A DNA stretch of 52,205 nucleotides. Source: Mesorhizobium sp. dw_380 (GTDB lineage: Bacteria; Pseudomonadota; Alphaproteobacteria; Rhizobiales; Rhizobiaceae). The translations under genes were made by a program, and so were the position numbers. This document shows positions 7,972 to 15,908 of this stretch, piece after piece. Where the stretch lies: positions 1 to 52,205 of the forward strand of contig NZ_JAFFIW010000045.1 of the NCBI RefSeq assembly GCF_018588885.1. Reading direction: 5' to 3'. The notes under the pieces are model-generated. The model searched no databases. It was not told the origin of the DNA and saw only the letters and a list, made by a program, of their open reading frames with translations. The first letter of the stretch is position 1. Each line of letters opens with the position of its first letter.

Positions 7972-8985
7972 ATGCGCGCCGTCGGCTATCAAATCCCAGC
8001 CCCCATCACCGATGAGGCCTCCCTTGTCGATATCGACCTGCCCAAGCCGGAGCCGAAAGGCCGTCAGCTGCTGGTCGAGGTGAAGGCGATCTCGGTCAAC
8101 CCGGTCGACACCAAGGTGCGGCGAAGTGCCAAACCCGAAGCCGGAACCTGGCGCGTGCTCGGTTGGGACGCTGCTGGCCGGGTCGTCGCCACGGGTCCGG
8201 ACGCCAGTCTGTTCAAGCCGGGGGACGACGTCTTCTACGCCGGCGCGCTCGCGCCGCAAGGCACCAATGCCGAGTTCCACCTTGTCGATGAGCGCCTCGT
8301 CGGCCGCAAGCCCGGCTCGCTCGACTATGCACAGGCAGCCGCACTGCCGCTGACGGCGATCACCGCCTTTGAGGCGCTGTTCGACCGCCTTGACGTGAAC
8401 AAGCCCGTCACGGGCGCCGCCAATGCCATTGTCATCATCGGCGGTGCGGGCGGCGTCGGCTCGATTGCGGTCCAATTTGCGCGCCAACTGACCGATCTGA
8501 CGGTGATCGCCACCGCATCAAGGCCCGAAACACACGACTGGGTGCTTGGGCTTGGCGCCCATCATGTCATCGACCATTCCAAGCCGCTTGGCAGTGAAGT
8601 CGCCGCACTCGGCATCGGCGCACCCGCCTTTGTGTTCTCGACAACCAACACCGACCGGCACCTGGCCGAGATCGCCGAATTGATTGCTCCGCAAGGCCGG
8701 TTCGGGTTGATCGACGATCCCCAAACGCTCGATATCAATCCGTTCAAGCGCAAGAGCATTTCGGTCCACTGGGAACTGATGTTCACCCGTTCCCTGTTCG
8801 AGACGCAGGACATGGCCGCACAGGGCGGGCATCTGAACGAACTGTCGCGCCTTGTCGATGCAGGCACCATCCGCACAACGCTGGGCGAGACGTTCGGCCT
8901 TATCAATGCCGCCAATCTGAAACGCGCCCATGCGCTGCTCGAGAGCGGCAAGGCCAAGGGCAAGATCGTGCTGGAGGGGTTCTAG
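7972..8985 (+). CDS. Zinc-binding-type alcohol dehydrogenase / quinone oxidoreductase
   Basis: A 337-residue MDR-superfamily oxidoreductase. The GroES-like catalytic fold (residues 1-125: KPEPKGRQLLVEVKAISVNPVDTK, LGWDAAGRVVATG) is followed by a Rossmann NADP-binding domain with the glycine motif GGAGGVGS near residues 158-165. The canonical zinc-binding Cys/His set of alcohol dehydrogenases is not evident, so it belongs to the zinc-free quinone-oxidoreductase-like group often named zinc-type alcohol dehydrogenase-like. It is divergent from the HxlR regulator and probably controlled by it. Reduction of alpha,beta-unsaturated carbonyls or quinones is likely; the substrate is unknown. Confidence 0.88.
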   Translation: MRAVGYQIPAPITDEASLVDIDLPKPEPKGRQLLVEVKAISVNPVDTKVRRSAKPEAGTWRVLGWDAAGRVVATGPDASLFKPGDDVFYAGALAPQGTNAEFHLVDERLVGRKPGSLDYAQAAALPLTAITAFEALFDRLDVNKPVTGAANAIVIIGGAGGVGSIAVQFARQLTDLTVIATASRPETHDWVLGLGAHHVIDHSKPLGSEVAALGIGAPAFVFSTTNTDRHLAEIAELIAPQGRFGLIDDPQTLDINPFKRKSISVHWELMFTRSLFETQDMAAQGGHLNELSRLVDAGTIRTTLGETFGLINAANLKRAHALLESGKAKGKIVLEGF

Positions 8986-9054
8986 AGCAATTCCAGGAAA
9001 AGTGTGGAGCGGTTTTCCGTCCGGGATTGCGCAAAACAAAGAAACAGCGCGGCG

Positions 9055-9711
9055 CTACTTCTGCAGGAACGACGCGATCTCGCTGAACACGTTGACGAAC
9101 ATGGCTTCCGTCAGCACACCGGTGTTGGTGTTGTAGCGAGAACAGTGATAGCTGGAAAACAGCGCGACGCCGCCGGCCTCCAGTTGCCCGCCATGTTTGA
9201 ACGGGTAGGCGGCGACGCGGCCACCCAGCGCTCGCACGGTCGACTGGTGCGCGATCGACCCCAGCGCCAGCACGGCGCGCAGGTTTGGGAAGCGGGCGAT
9301 CGTCGGCACCAGAAATGTCCGGCAGGTGGCGATCTCGGCACCGACCGGCTTGTTATCCGGCGGCACGCAGCGCACCGCATTGGTGATCGCCGTGCCGACA
9401 AGCTCCAGCCCGTCATCGGGCCGCGCCTTGAATTCGCCGCGCGCGAACCCGTGCGCGATCAGCGTCGAGTAGAGCAGGTCGCCGGCATAGTCGCCGGTGA
9501 ACGGACGCCCCGTGCGGTTGGCGCCGCGCAGGCCGGGCGCCAGCCCGACGATCAACAGCTCAACGGTATCCTCGCCGCCCAGTGGCAAAAAAGTCGGCAC
9601 CGGCGCGTTGAACCAGGATGGCTCGCGCCGCCGCCATTCGGCGATGAAGTCATGCAGCCGCGGGCAGAGCGGGCAGTCGCGATCGGGTTCGGAAGCGGAA
9701 AGGGCGGTCAA
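9055..9711 (-). CDS. Family 5 (UDGb-type) uracil-DNA glycosylase with 4Fe-4S cysteines
   Basis: A 218-residue DNA repair enzyme removing uracil, and often hypoxanthine in this family, from DNA. Motif A is GLAPGLRGANRTGRPFTGD at residues 56-74, the diagnostic UDGb signature that lacks the polar catalytic Asn/Asp of other families. Motif B is represented by SSYHCSRYNTNTG near the C-terminus, where the usual His-Pro-Ser is His-Cys-Ser. The cluster ligands are Cys13, Cys16, Cys115 and Cys130. It lies 11 bases downstream of the NYN-domain gene in the same direction, so the two probably form an operon. Confidence 0.9.
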   Translation of the reverse strand: MTALSASEPDRDCPLCPRLHDFIAEWRRREPSWFNAPVPTFLPLGGEDTVELLIVGLAPGLRGANRTGRPFTGDYAGDLLYSTLIAHGFARGEFKARPDDGLELVGTAITNAVRCVPPDNKPVGAEIATCRTFLVPTIARFPNLRAVLALGSIAHQSTVRALGGRVAAYPFKHGGQLEAGGVALFSSYHCSRYNTNTGVLTEAMFVNVFSEIASFLQK

Positions 9712-9722
9712 GGCGACCGGCC

Positions 9723-10304
9723 TCAGTAATCGTCCTCGTCGACTTCAGCCGGTTCGGGCCGCCGTACCGGCCGTTCGGAGGGATCGCGGCCGACTTCGTT
9801 CTTCAGCGTCGTCAGGTCGATGAAATGGTCGGCCTGGCGGCGCAGATCGTCTGATATCATCGGCGGCTGCGAGGCCATGGTGGAGACGATCGACACTTTG
9901 CGGCCGCGTCGCTGCAACGCCTCGACCAGCGTGCGGAAGTCACCGTCGCCGGAAAAGATGACATAATGGTCGACGACGTCAGCGAGTTCCAGCGCATCGA
10001 CCGTGAGCTCGATATCCATATTGCCCTTGATCTTGCGGCGGCCGGTCGAGTCGGTGAACTCCTTGGCGGGCTTGGTGACCACCTTGAAGCCGTTGTAGTC
10101 GAGCCAGTCGATCAACGGACGGATCGAGGAATATTCCTGATCCTCGACCAGCGCCGTGTAATAATAGGCGCGCAAGAGATAGCCGCGCTTCTGAAAACTC
10201 GACAGCAGCTTGCGATAGTCGATGTCGAAGCCGAGCGCCCGCGATGTGGCGTAGAGATTGGCGCCGTCGATGAACAGGGCGATTTTTTCACGGGGGTCGA
10301 ACAT
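9723..10304 (-). CDS. NYN domain (LabA/DUF88-like) protein
   Basis: A 193-residue protein with a PIN-like NYN nuclease fold. FIDGANLYATSRALGFDIDY supplies the first acidic residue, NMDIELTVDAL the second and IFSGDGDFRTLVEAL the acidic metal-binding cluster. An acidic C-terminal tail (EVDEDDY) ends the protein. ATG 10304 is preceded by AAGGAA at SD distance; earlier in-frame codons are not supported. NYN proteins of this group are thought to be RNases. The gene leads a two-gene unit with the uracil-DNA glycosylase. Confidence 0.88.
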   Translation of the reverse strand: MFDPREKIALFIDGANLYATSRALGFDIDYRKLLSSFQKRGYLLRAYYYTALVEDQEYSSIRPLIDWLDYNGFKVVTKPAKEFTDSTGRRKIKGNMDIELTVDALELADVVDHYVIFSGDGDFRTLVEALQRRGRKVSIVSTMASQPPMISDDLRRQADHFIDLTTLKNEVGRDPSERPVRRPEPAEVDEDDY

Positions 10305-10623
10305 GGAAAATATTCCTTTTCGAAAATGCGGCCGTCTAAACGAAATGCGATAGCGACTATCGGTCAGCTCATAATAAACCGGCTGACCTTGACCATCCGA
10401 GATAGCGCCAGATTGGTGGCAATCCAAGGGCGTGTGGCGCACTGCAAGCAATTGTGATCGCGGCACCGAGGCCGGATGCGGCCTGGTTTTGCCAATCCGG
10501 TGTCTTGACAGGGGATTGAGCGCCCATTCGTTCCGCCAATGCCAAAAAGCTTGTATTTCGGCGGCGTTCGGGTTATGGACCGCGCCTGTTTTCCATTAAA
10601 TCCAGGCATGAAAGGGGCAGTCC
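10305..10623. other. 319-bp gap between NYN gene and rpoZ
   Basis: This divergent gap must hold the promoters of both neighbours. A 7-bp inverted repeat GGTCAGC/GCTGACC (10362-10368, 10382-10388) lies closer to the NYN gene. A perfect -35-like TTGACA sits at 10505-10510 on the rpoZ side, without a convincing -10 at 17 bp. No further gene or RNA was recognised. Confidence 0.4.
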
Positions 10624-11025
10624 ATGGCCCGCGTAACCGTTGAAGATTGCATCGACAAGGTCGACAACCGCTTCGAGCTGGTGCTTTTGGCCGGCCACCG
10701 TGCTCGCCAGATCAGCCAGGGCGCGCAGATCACCGTTCCTCGCGACAACGACAAGAACCCGGTCATCGCATTGCGCGAGATCGCCGACGAGACGCTGTCG
10801 CCCGACGACCTCAAGGAAGATCTGATCCATTCGCTGCAGAAGCATGTCGAGGTCGATGAGCCCGAAGCCGATGGCGAAGTGATCGCCGATCAGACCGGCG
10901 GCGCTGTCGCGGCCGCCGATACCGATGATGCCGAGGAGAATGTCACTTTCGACCGGATGACCGAGGAGGATCTCCTGGCCGGCATCGAGGGCCTGGTGCC
11001 GCCGGAAAAGAGCGACGACTACTAA
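10624..11025 (+). CDS. rpoZ: RNA polymerase omega subunit
   Basis: A 133-residue omega subunit that stabilises the beta' subunit in RNA polymerase and contributes to ppGpp binding in many proteobacteria. MARVTVEDCIDKVDNRFELV, LLAGHRARQISQG and NPVIALREIADET are diagnostic. An acidic C-terminal extension (residues 75-133, ending EKSDDY) is typical of alphaproteobacteria. The start has GGGGCAG upstream. It is followed in the same direction by rsh, the ppGpp synthetase gene, an arrangement conserved from enterobacteria (rpoZ-spoT) to rhizobia. Confidence 0.97.
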   Translation: MARVTVEDCIDKVDNRFELVLLAGHRARQISQGAQITVPRDNDKNPVIALREIADETLSPDDLKEDLIHSLQKHVEVDEPEADGEVIADQTGGAVAAADTDDAEENVTFDRMTEEDLLAGIEGLVPPEKSDDY

Positions 11026-11098
11026 GAGCGAGCCTCTGTTCCGGAGGTTGCTGGAATAGTCTTCCGCACTTCCGTCCCGGCAGTTTCGTGATTATCTA

Positions 11099-11180
11099 GT
11101 ACCAACTGTCGCAAATACCAGATGCAGTTTCGGCCGCGCTTGGCATAATGCATGAATCTGGTATTTGCGACAGTTGGTAC
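11099..11180. repeat. 25-bp perfect inverted repeat between rpoZ and rsh
   Basis: Arms 11099-11123 and 11156-11180 are exactly complementary over 25 bp (core CAACTGTCGCAAATACCAG), with a 32-bp spacer. It lies 74 bases after the rpoZ stop and 62 bases before the rsh start. No target duplication or ORF is visible. It may be a terminator/attenuator-like leader structure, an operator, or a small mobile palindrome. Confidence 0.85.
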
Positions 11181-11184
11181 CGGA

Positions 11185-11212
11185 CATGCGCCGTACAGCA
11201 GTGCGGCGCATG
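11185..11212. other. Second hairpin in the rsh leader
   Basis: A perfect 9-bp stem, CATGCGCCG (11185-11193) with CGGCGCATG (11204-11212), encloses a 10-base loop and ends 30 bases before the rsh start. It directly follows the 25-bp inverted repeat, so the rsh leader contains two consecutive strong stem-loops. Confidence 0.65.
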
Positions 11213-11241
11213 ATTCATTTCATCGCCGAGAGATTCCGCCC

Positions 11242-13470
11242 ATGATGCGTCAGTATGAGCTTGTCGAGCGCGTCCAGCGCTACAAGCCTGACGTCAACGA
11301 GGCGTTGCTCAACAAGGCCTATGTCTACGCCATGCAGAAGCATGGTCACCAGAAGCGCGCTTCTGGCGATCCCTATTTTTCGCATCCGCTCGAAGTCGCG
11401 GCGATCCTCACCGAAATGCACATGGACGAGGCGACCATCGCCGTCGCCCTGCTGCACGACACCATCGAGGACACCACGGCGACGCGGGCCGAGATCGACG
11501 ATCTGTTCGGCCCGGAAATGGGCAAGCTGGTCGAGGGCCTGACCAAGCTGAAGAAGCTGGACCTCGTGTCGAAGAAGGCAGAGCAGGCGGAAAATCTGCG
11601 CAAGCTGCTGCTGGCGATCTCGGAGGATGTCCGCGTGCTGCTGGTCAAGCTCGCCGACCGCCTGCACAACATGCGCACCCTCGACCACATGCCGGAGGCC
11701 AAGCGCCTGCGCATCGCCGAGGAGACGATGGATATCTATGCGCCGCTCGCCGGGCGCATGGGCATGCAAGGCATGCGCGAGGAGCTGGAAGAGATCGCCT
11801 TCCGCTTCATCAATCCGGAAGCCTACCGCGCCGTCACCGCGCGGCTTGCCGAGATCTTCGAGCGCAACAAGGGCGTGCTGACCGACATTGAAAAGGCGCT
11901 GTCCACGCTGTTCGAGAAGCATGCCATCAATGCCGTCGTCAAAAGCCGCCAGAAGAAGCCGTGGTCGGTGTTCCGCAAGATGGAGGCCAAGGCGCTGTCC
12001 TTCGAGCAGCTGTCCGACATTTTCGGCTTCCGCGTCGTCGTCGATACGGTCGAGGATTGCTATCGGGCGCTCGGCGCCATCCACACCACATGGTCGATGG
12101 TGCCCGGCCGCTTCAAGGACTACATCTCGACGCCGAAGCAGAACGACTACCGCTCGATCCACACCACCATCGTCGGCCCCTCGCGCCAGCGCGTCGAATT
12201 GCAGATCCGCACCCGCGAGATGAACAAGATCGCCGAATACGGCGTCGCCGCCCATTCGATCTACAAGGACACCGGCGGCAAGGCCAACGGGGCCGGGCAT
12301 GCGATCTCGAAGGAGACCAACGCCTATGCCTGGCTGCGGCGCACCATCGAGCAGCTCGCCGAGGGCGACAATCCCGAGGACTTTCTCGAAAACACCAAGC
12401 TGGAGCTGTTCCAGGATCAGGTGTTCTGCTTCACCCCGAAAGGCATGCTGATTGCCTTGCCGCGCGGCGCCACGCCCATCGATTTCGCCTATGCGGTGCA
12501 CACCGATGTCGGCGACACCTGCGTCGGTGCCAAGGTCAATGGCCGCATCATGCCCCTGATGACGGAACTGAAGAATGGCGACGAGGTCGAGATCATCCGC
12601 TCCAAGGCGCAAGTGCCGCCGGCGGCGTGGGAATCGGTCGTCGTCACCGGCAAGGCACGCGCCGCCATCCGCCGTGCCACCAAGAACGCCATCCGCAAGC
12701 AGTATTCGGGCCTCGGCGCGCGCATTCTTGAGCGTGCCTTCGAACGGGCCAGCAAGACTTTCACCAAGGAAAGCCTGAAGCCCGTACTGCACCGCCTGGC
12801 GCGCAAGGACATCGAAGACGTGCTGGCGTCCGTGGGCCGCGGCGAGCTGGCCTCAACCGACGTCATGAAGGCGGTATTCCCCGACTATAAGGACGAGCGC
12901 GTCACGCCGGCAGCGCCCAAGCAGCGCGAGGAGGGCTGGTCGAAGATCCGCAACGCCGCCGGCATGCTGTTCCAGATTCCAGGCCGCGCCGCGCGCAAGG
13001 ACAAGGACCAGCCGCGCGACGGCGCCGTGCCGATCCGTGGCGTGCGCGGCGACCTGCCGGTGCGCTTCGCGCCGGAAGGCGCGGTGCCGGGCGACCGCAT
13101 CGTCGGCATCGTCCAGCCGGGCACCGGCATCACCATCTATCCGATCCAGTCGCCGGCGCTGCAAGCCTTCGACGACCAGCCCGAGCGCTGGATCGACGTG
13201 CGCTGGGACATTGACGAACGCACCAAGGAACGCTTTCCCGCACGTGTCTCGGTCACCGCCATCAATGCGCCGGGGTCGCTCGCCGATATCGCCCAGGTGG
13301 TTGCCTCGAACGACGCCAACATCCATACGCTGTCGATGGTGCGCACCGCGCCCGACTTCACCGAAATGCTGATCGATCTTGAGGTCTGGGACCTGAAGCA
13401 TCTCAACCGGCTGCTGTCGCAGCTCAAGGACAATTCGAGCGTCAGCGACGCACGGCGTGTGAATGGGTGA
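11242..13470 (+). CDS. rsh: Bifunctional (p)ppGpp synthetase/hydrolase (RelA/SpoT homologue)
   Basis: A 742-residue long RSH protein that makes and degrades (p)ppGpp in the stringent response. The N-terminal HD hydrolase (about 35-150) keeps its motifs, including LLHDTIEDT, so hydrolysis should be active. The synthetase domain (about 235-350) has DIFGFRVVVDTVEDCYRALG and KDYISTPKQNDYRSIHTTIVGP. The TGS domain (about 390-450, FTPKGMLIALPRGATPIDFAYAVH) and a C-terminal ACT domain (about 660-735) follow. The start is ATG 11242 (or the adjacent ATG 11245). Two strong stem-loops lie in the leader. It sits downstream of rpoZ, and its stop codon lies in the first copy of a 7-bp tandem repeat. Confidence 0.97.
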   Translation: MMRQYELVERVQRYKPDVNEALLNKAYVYAMQKHGHQKRASGDPYFSHPLEVAAILTEMHMDEATIAVALLHDTIEDTTATRAEIDDLFGPEMGKLVEGLTKLKKLDLVSKKAEQAENLRKLLLAISEDVRVLLVKLADRLHNMRTLDHMPEAKRLRIAEETMDIYAPLAGRMGMQGMREELEEIAFRFINPEAYRAVTARLAEIFERNKGVLTDIEKALSTLFEKHAINAVVKSRQKKPWSVFRKMEAKALSFEQLSDIFGFRVVVDTVEDCYRALGAIHTTWSMVPGRFKDYISTPKQNDYRSIHTTIVGPSRQRVELQIRTREMNKIAEYGVAAHSIYKDTGGKANGAGHAISKETNAYAWLRRTIEQLAEGDNPEDFLENTKLELFQDQVFCFTPKGMLIALPRGATPIDFAYAVHTDVGDTCVGAKVNGRIMPLMTELKNGDEVEIIRSKAQVPPAAWESVVVTGKARAAIRRATKNAIRKQYSGLGARILERAFERASKTFTKESLKPVLHRLARKDIEDVLASVGRGELASTDVMKAVFPDYKDERVTPAAPKQREEGWSKIRNAAGMLFQIPGRAARKDKDQPRDGAVPIRGVRGDLPVRFAPEGAVPGDRIVGIVQPGTGITIYPIQSPALQAFDDQPERWIDVRWDIDERTKERFPARVSVTAINAPGSLADIAQVVASNDANIHTLSMVRTAPDFTEMLIDLEVWDLKHLNRLLSQLKDNSSVSDARRVNG

Positions 13471-13558
13471 ATAGTGAATAGTGAATAGTGAATAGTGAAT
13501 AGTGAAGGTGCTCACACTGCTCACTGCTCACTGCTCACCACCATTCACTATTCACTAC
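13467..13558. repeat. 7-bp tandem repeats with complementary blocks after rsh
   Basis: Five exact copies of GTGAATA plus GTGAA (13467-13506) are followed by three copies of ACTGCTC (13516-13536) and two copies of ATTCACT (13543-13556). The last block is the reverse complement of the first, so the region can fold back. The TGA stop of rsh is inside the first copy. Copy-number change would not alter the rsh product. Confidence 0.85.
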
Positions 13559-13582
13559 TGACCACCGGACATGGAGCGAACA

Positions 13583-14161
13583 ATGAACACCGATGAAGTG
13601 CTGGGCATTTTCCGCGAGGCGGGTGCTGTTCTGGAGGGGCATTTCATCTTGACGTCGGGCCTGCGCAGCCCGGTCTTCCTGCAGAAGGCGCGCGTGTTCA
13701 TGCATGCCGACAAGACCGAGCGGCTGTGCAAGGCGCTGGCCGAGAAGATCCGCGCCGCGGTGCCAGGCAAGATAGATTATGTCGTCGGCCCGGCGATCGG
13801 CGGCCTGATCCCGGCTTACGAGACCTCACGCCATCTCGGCGTGCCGGCGATCTGGGTCGAGCGGGAAGGGGGCGAGTTCCGCCTGCGCCGCTTCGAGATC
13901 GCTCGGGGTGCGCGCGTCGTCATCGTCGAGGATATCGTCACCACGGGCCTGTCGATCCGGGAAACCATCGACTGCCTGCGCGAGCTTGGCGCTGATGTGG
14001 TGGCGGCCGCCTGCATCATCGATCGTTCGGCCGGCAAGACGAATGTCGGCGTGCCGCTGATCGCACTTGCCGAATATGAAGTGCCGGCCTATCCGCCGGA
14101 TCGGCTGCCGCCGGAGCTTGCCGCGATACCTGCGATCAAGCCCGGCAGCCGCAACATTTGA
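13583..14161 (+). CDS. pyrE: Orotate phosphoribosyltransferase
   Basis: A 192-residue enzyme transferring the phosphoribosyl group of PRPP to orotate to form OMP in pyrimidine synthesis. GHFILTSGLRSPVFLQKARV (orotate side), VVGPAIGGLIPAYE and the PRPP loop VVIVEDIVTTG are present. The start is ATG 13583, with GGAG six bases upstream; an earlier ATG at 13571 overlaps that SD and is less likely. It follows rsh after the tandem repeats and is 13 bases ahead of a VOC protein gene. Another pyrimidine-pathway enzyme (dihydroorotase) is at 35.5 kb, not linked. Confidence 0.96.
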   Translation: MNTDEVLGIFREAGAVLEGHFILTSGLRSPVFLQKARVFMHADKTERLCKALAEKIRAAVPGKIDYVVGPAIGGLIPAYETSRHLGVPAIWVEREGGEFRLRRFEIARGARVVIVEDIVTTGLSIRETIDCLRELGADVVAAACIIDRSAGKTNVGVPLIALAEYEVPAYPPDRLPPELAAIPAIKPGSRNI

Positions 14162-14174
14162 CGAGGAGGTCGAA

Positions 14175-14555
14175 ATGATCGCCGGCATCGATCACTTCGT
14201 GTTGACGGTGGCATCGCTCGAAGCGACCTGTGCCTTTTACCAGCGCGTGCTGGGTTTCGAGCGCATCGACACGCCGGGCCTGCCGACGGCGCTGGCCTTT
14301 GGCGGCCAGAAGATCAACGTCCACGAAATCAGCCGCACTTTCGAGCCGAAGGCGAAGTCGCCGACGCCAGGTTCGGGCGATTTCTGCCTCATCACCGAAA
14401 GGCCGCTCGAGGAAATCCGTGACCGTCTCGACGCCAATGGCGTTGTGCTCGAGCTGGGACCCGTCGAACGCGTCGGGGCGCGGGGTCCGATGATGTCGGT
14501 CTATTTCCGCGATCCCGATGGTGACCTAGTCGAAGTCAGCCGATACCTGCGGTAG
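14175..14555 (+). CDS. VOC-superfamily (glyoxalase/dioxygenase-like) protein
   Basis: A 126-residue single-unit VOC protein starting at ATG 14175 with GAGGAGG upstream. The paired beta-alpha-beta-beta-beta modules are visible: IDHFVLTVASLEATCAFYQRVLGF, INVHEISRTF and SVYFRDPDGDLVEVSRY. His7, His48-type and the C-terminal Glu of the DLVEVS strand are candidate metal ligands. Families with this pattern include glyoxalases, fosfomycin-resistance proteins and dioxygenases; this one is related to a virulence-protein-like VOC group, but no substrate is evident. It lies 13 bases after pyrE and is probably cotranscribed. Confidence 0.88.
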   Translation: MIAGIDHFVLTVASLEATCAFYQRVLGFERIDTPGLPTALAFGGQKINVHEISRTFEPKAKSPTPGSGDFCLITERPLEEIRDRLDANGVVLELGPVERVGARGPMMSVYFRDPDGDLVEVSRYLR

Positions 14556-14820
14556 TGTCCCAAGCAATCGGCTGCGACAAAGAAAGCCGAGGCCGCTTCT
14601 TAAATTCGCCGCGATTGTCGCGTGTTGGAGGGGTGACCTTACCAAAAATTATGGCGTTGCGGCCGCTGTGCGGCTGGCCTTCGGTTGTTGTCGGGGTTGC
14701 GGATAGCTATATCAAAGTGGCGATTGCCTTTGGGTGACCGTCAAGCGCAAGATGTGGCGGTCGAAGCCCGGCTGAAAACAGCCGGCACGCAAGTTTTGAG
14801 TTACCGGGAATAGGAAAAGA

Positions 14821-15420
14821 GTGCTTTTTCGTCGCCGCAAGCCTGATGGTTTTCTCGAGCGGGTGCGTACCTATCTGTGGCCGCGCCGTTCGTTTTCGCG
14901 CTCGCTCCAGTATTTCTCCAAGCGCATCCTGCGGCTGAAAGCCACGCCGCATGCGGTGGCGGCCGGTGTCGCGGCTGGTGTCTTCGCTTCGTTCTTTCCC
15001 GTGGGCTTTCATTTCATCATTGCCGCCGTCCTGTGTTGGGTGATCGCCGGCAATCTGGTGGCGGCGGCACTCGGCGCTGTTTTCTTTGGCAATCCGCTGA
15101 CTTTTCCGCTGCTCTGGGGCGCATCCTGGGAAACCGGCAAGCTCATCCTGCACGATCGCCTGCCGGCGCATGGCCCGCCCGCGCATATGGGCGAGATGAT
15201 GCACAAGCTCTCCTTCGCGAAACTGTGGCATCCCGTGCTGGAGCCTATGCTGATCGGCGCGGTGCCGCTAGGGCTGGTGTTCGGCCTCCTGTTCTACTTT
15301 GTCACGCGCTGGGGCATGAATGTCTTTCGCGAGCAAAGACGCAAGCGGCTGGCTGAGCGTGCAAGCCGCCGTGAGCAGTCGTCCCATCCTGGCCCAGGCA
15401 TCGGTTCCGCCGCACGATGA
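14821..15420 (+). CDS. DUF2062 membrane protein
   Basis: A 199-residue protein starting at GTG 14821. The DUF2062 pattern is clear: a basic N-terminus (FRRRKPDGF..., WPRRSFSRSLQYFSKRILRL), then TPHAVAAGVAAGVFASFFP, two or three membrane helices (about 55-105 and 145-175) and GNPLTFPLLWGASWETG. Family function is unknown. The stop codon overlaps the acpS start (ATGATCA), so translation of the two is coupled. The position just upstream of acpS-lepB-rnc-era is conserved in rhizobia. Confidence 0.9.
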   Translation: MLFRRRKPDGFLERVRTYLWPRRSFSRSLQYFSKRILRLKATPHAVAAGVAAGVFASFFPVGFHFIIAAVLCWVIAGNLVAAALGAVFFGNPLTFPLLWGASWETGKLILHDRLPAHGPPAHMGEMMHKLSFAKLWHPVLEPMLIGAVPLGLVFGLLFYFVTRWGMNVFREQRRKRLAERASRREQSSHPGPGIGSAAR

Positions 15421-15830
15421 TCATAGGCATCGGCAGCGATCTGATCGACATCAGGCGTATCGAGAATTCGTTGGAGCGTCACGGTCAGCGCTTCGTCCAG
15501 AGGATTTATACCGAGGTCGAACAGGCGCGTTCGGAGAACCGACGTGCCCGCGCTGCCTCTTACGCCAAGCGCTTCGCCGCCAAGGAGGCTTGCGCCAAGG
15601 CATTGGGGACGGGTCTGGCGCAAGGTGTCTTCTGGCGCGACATGGGCGTCGTCAACCTGCCCAGCGGAGCGCCGACCATGGCGCTGACCGGCGGAGCGCT
15701 GGCGCGACTGCAAAAGATCCTGCCCCGCGGCCATCGGGCAGCGATCCACCTCACCATCACGGATGATTTCCCGCATGCTCAAGCCTTTGTGATCATCGAG
15801 GCGTTGCCCGTCGAAGAAGCGCCACATTGA
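15417..15830 (+). CDS. acpS: Holo-[acyl-carrier-protein] synthase
   Basis: A 137-residue phosphopantetheinyl transferase that converts apo-ACP to holo-ACP using CoA. MIIGIGSDLIDIRRIE carries the metal-binding Asp, and YAKRFAAKEACAKALGTG the signature with Glu and Lys. Length is normal. It overlaps the DUF2062 gene by four bases and lies 78 bases before lepB. Confidence 0.96.
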   Translation: MIIGIGSDLIDIRRIENSLERHGQRFVQRIYTEVEQARSENRRARAASYAKRFAAKEACAKALGTGLAQGVFWRDMGVVNLPSGAPTMALTGGALARLQKILPRGHRAAIHLTITDDFPHAQAFVIIEALPVEEAPH

Positions 15831-15908
15831 TTGCATCTGACGACCGGCATTGACGTTGCCCAGCGCGCGCCGAGACTCTATACCATCGAACGCACAATCG
15901 AGGACGAC

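Noticed and set aside
11215..12792. 525-codon minus-strand frame opposite rsh
   Set aside because: Antisense shadow of the RSH gene; no domain and unlikely composition.
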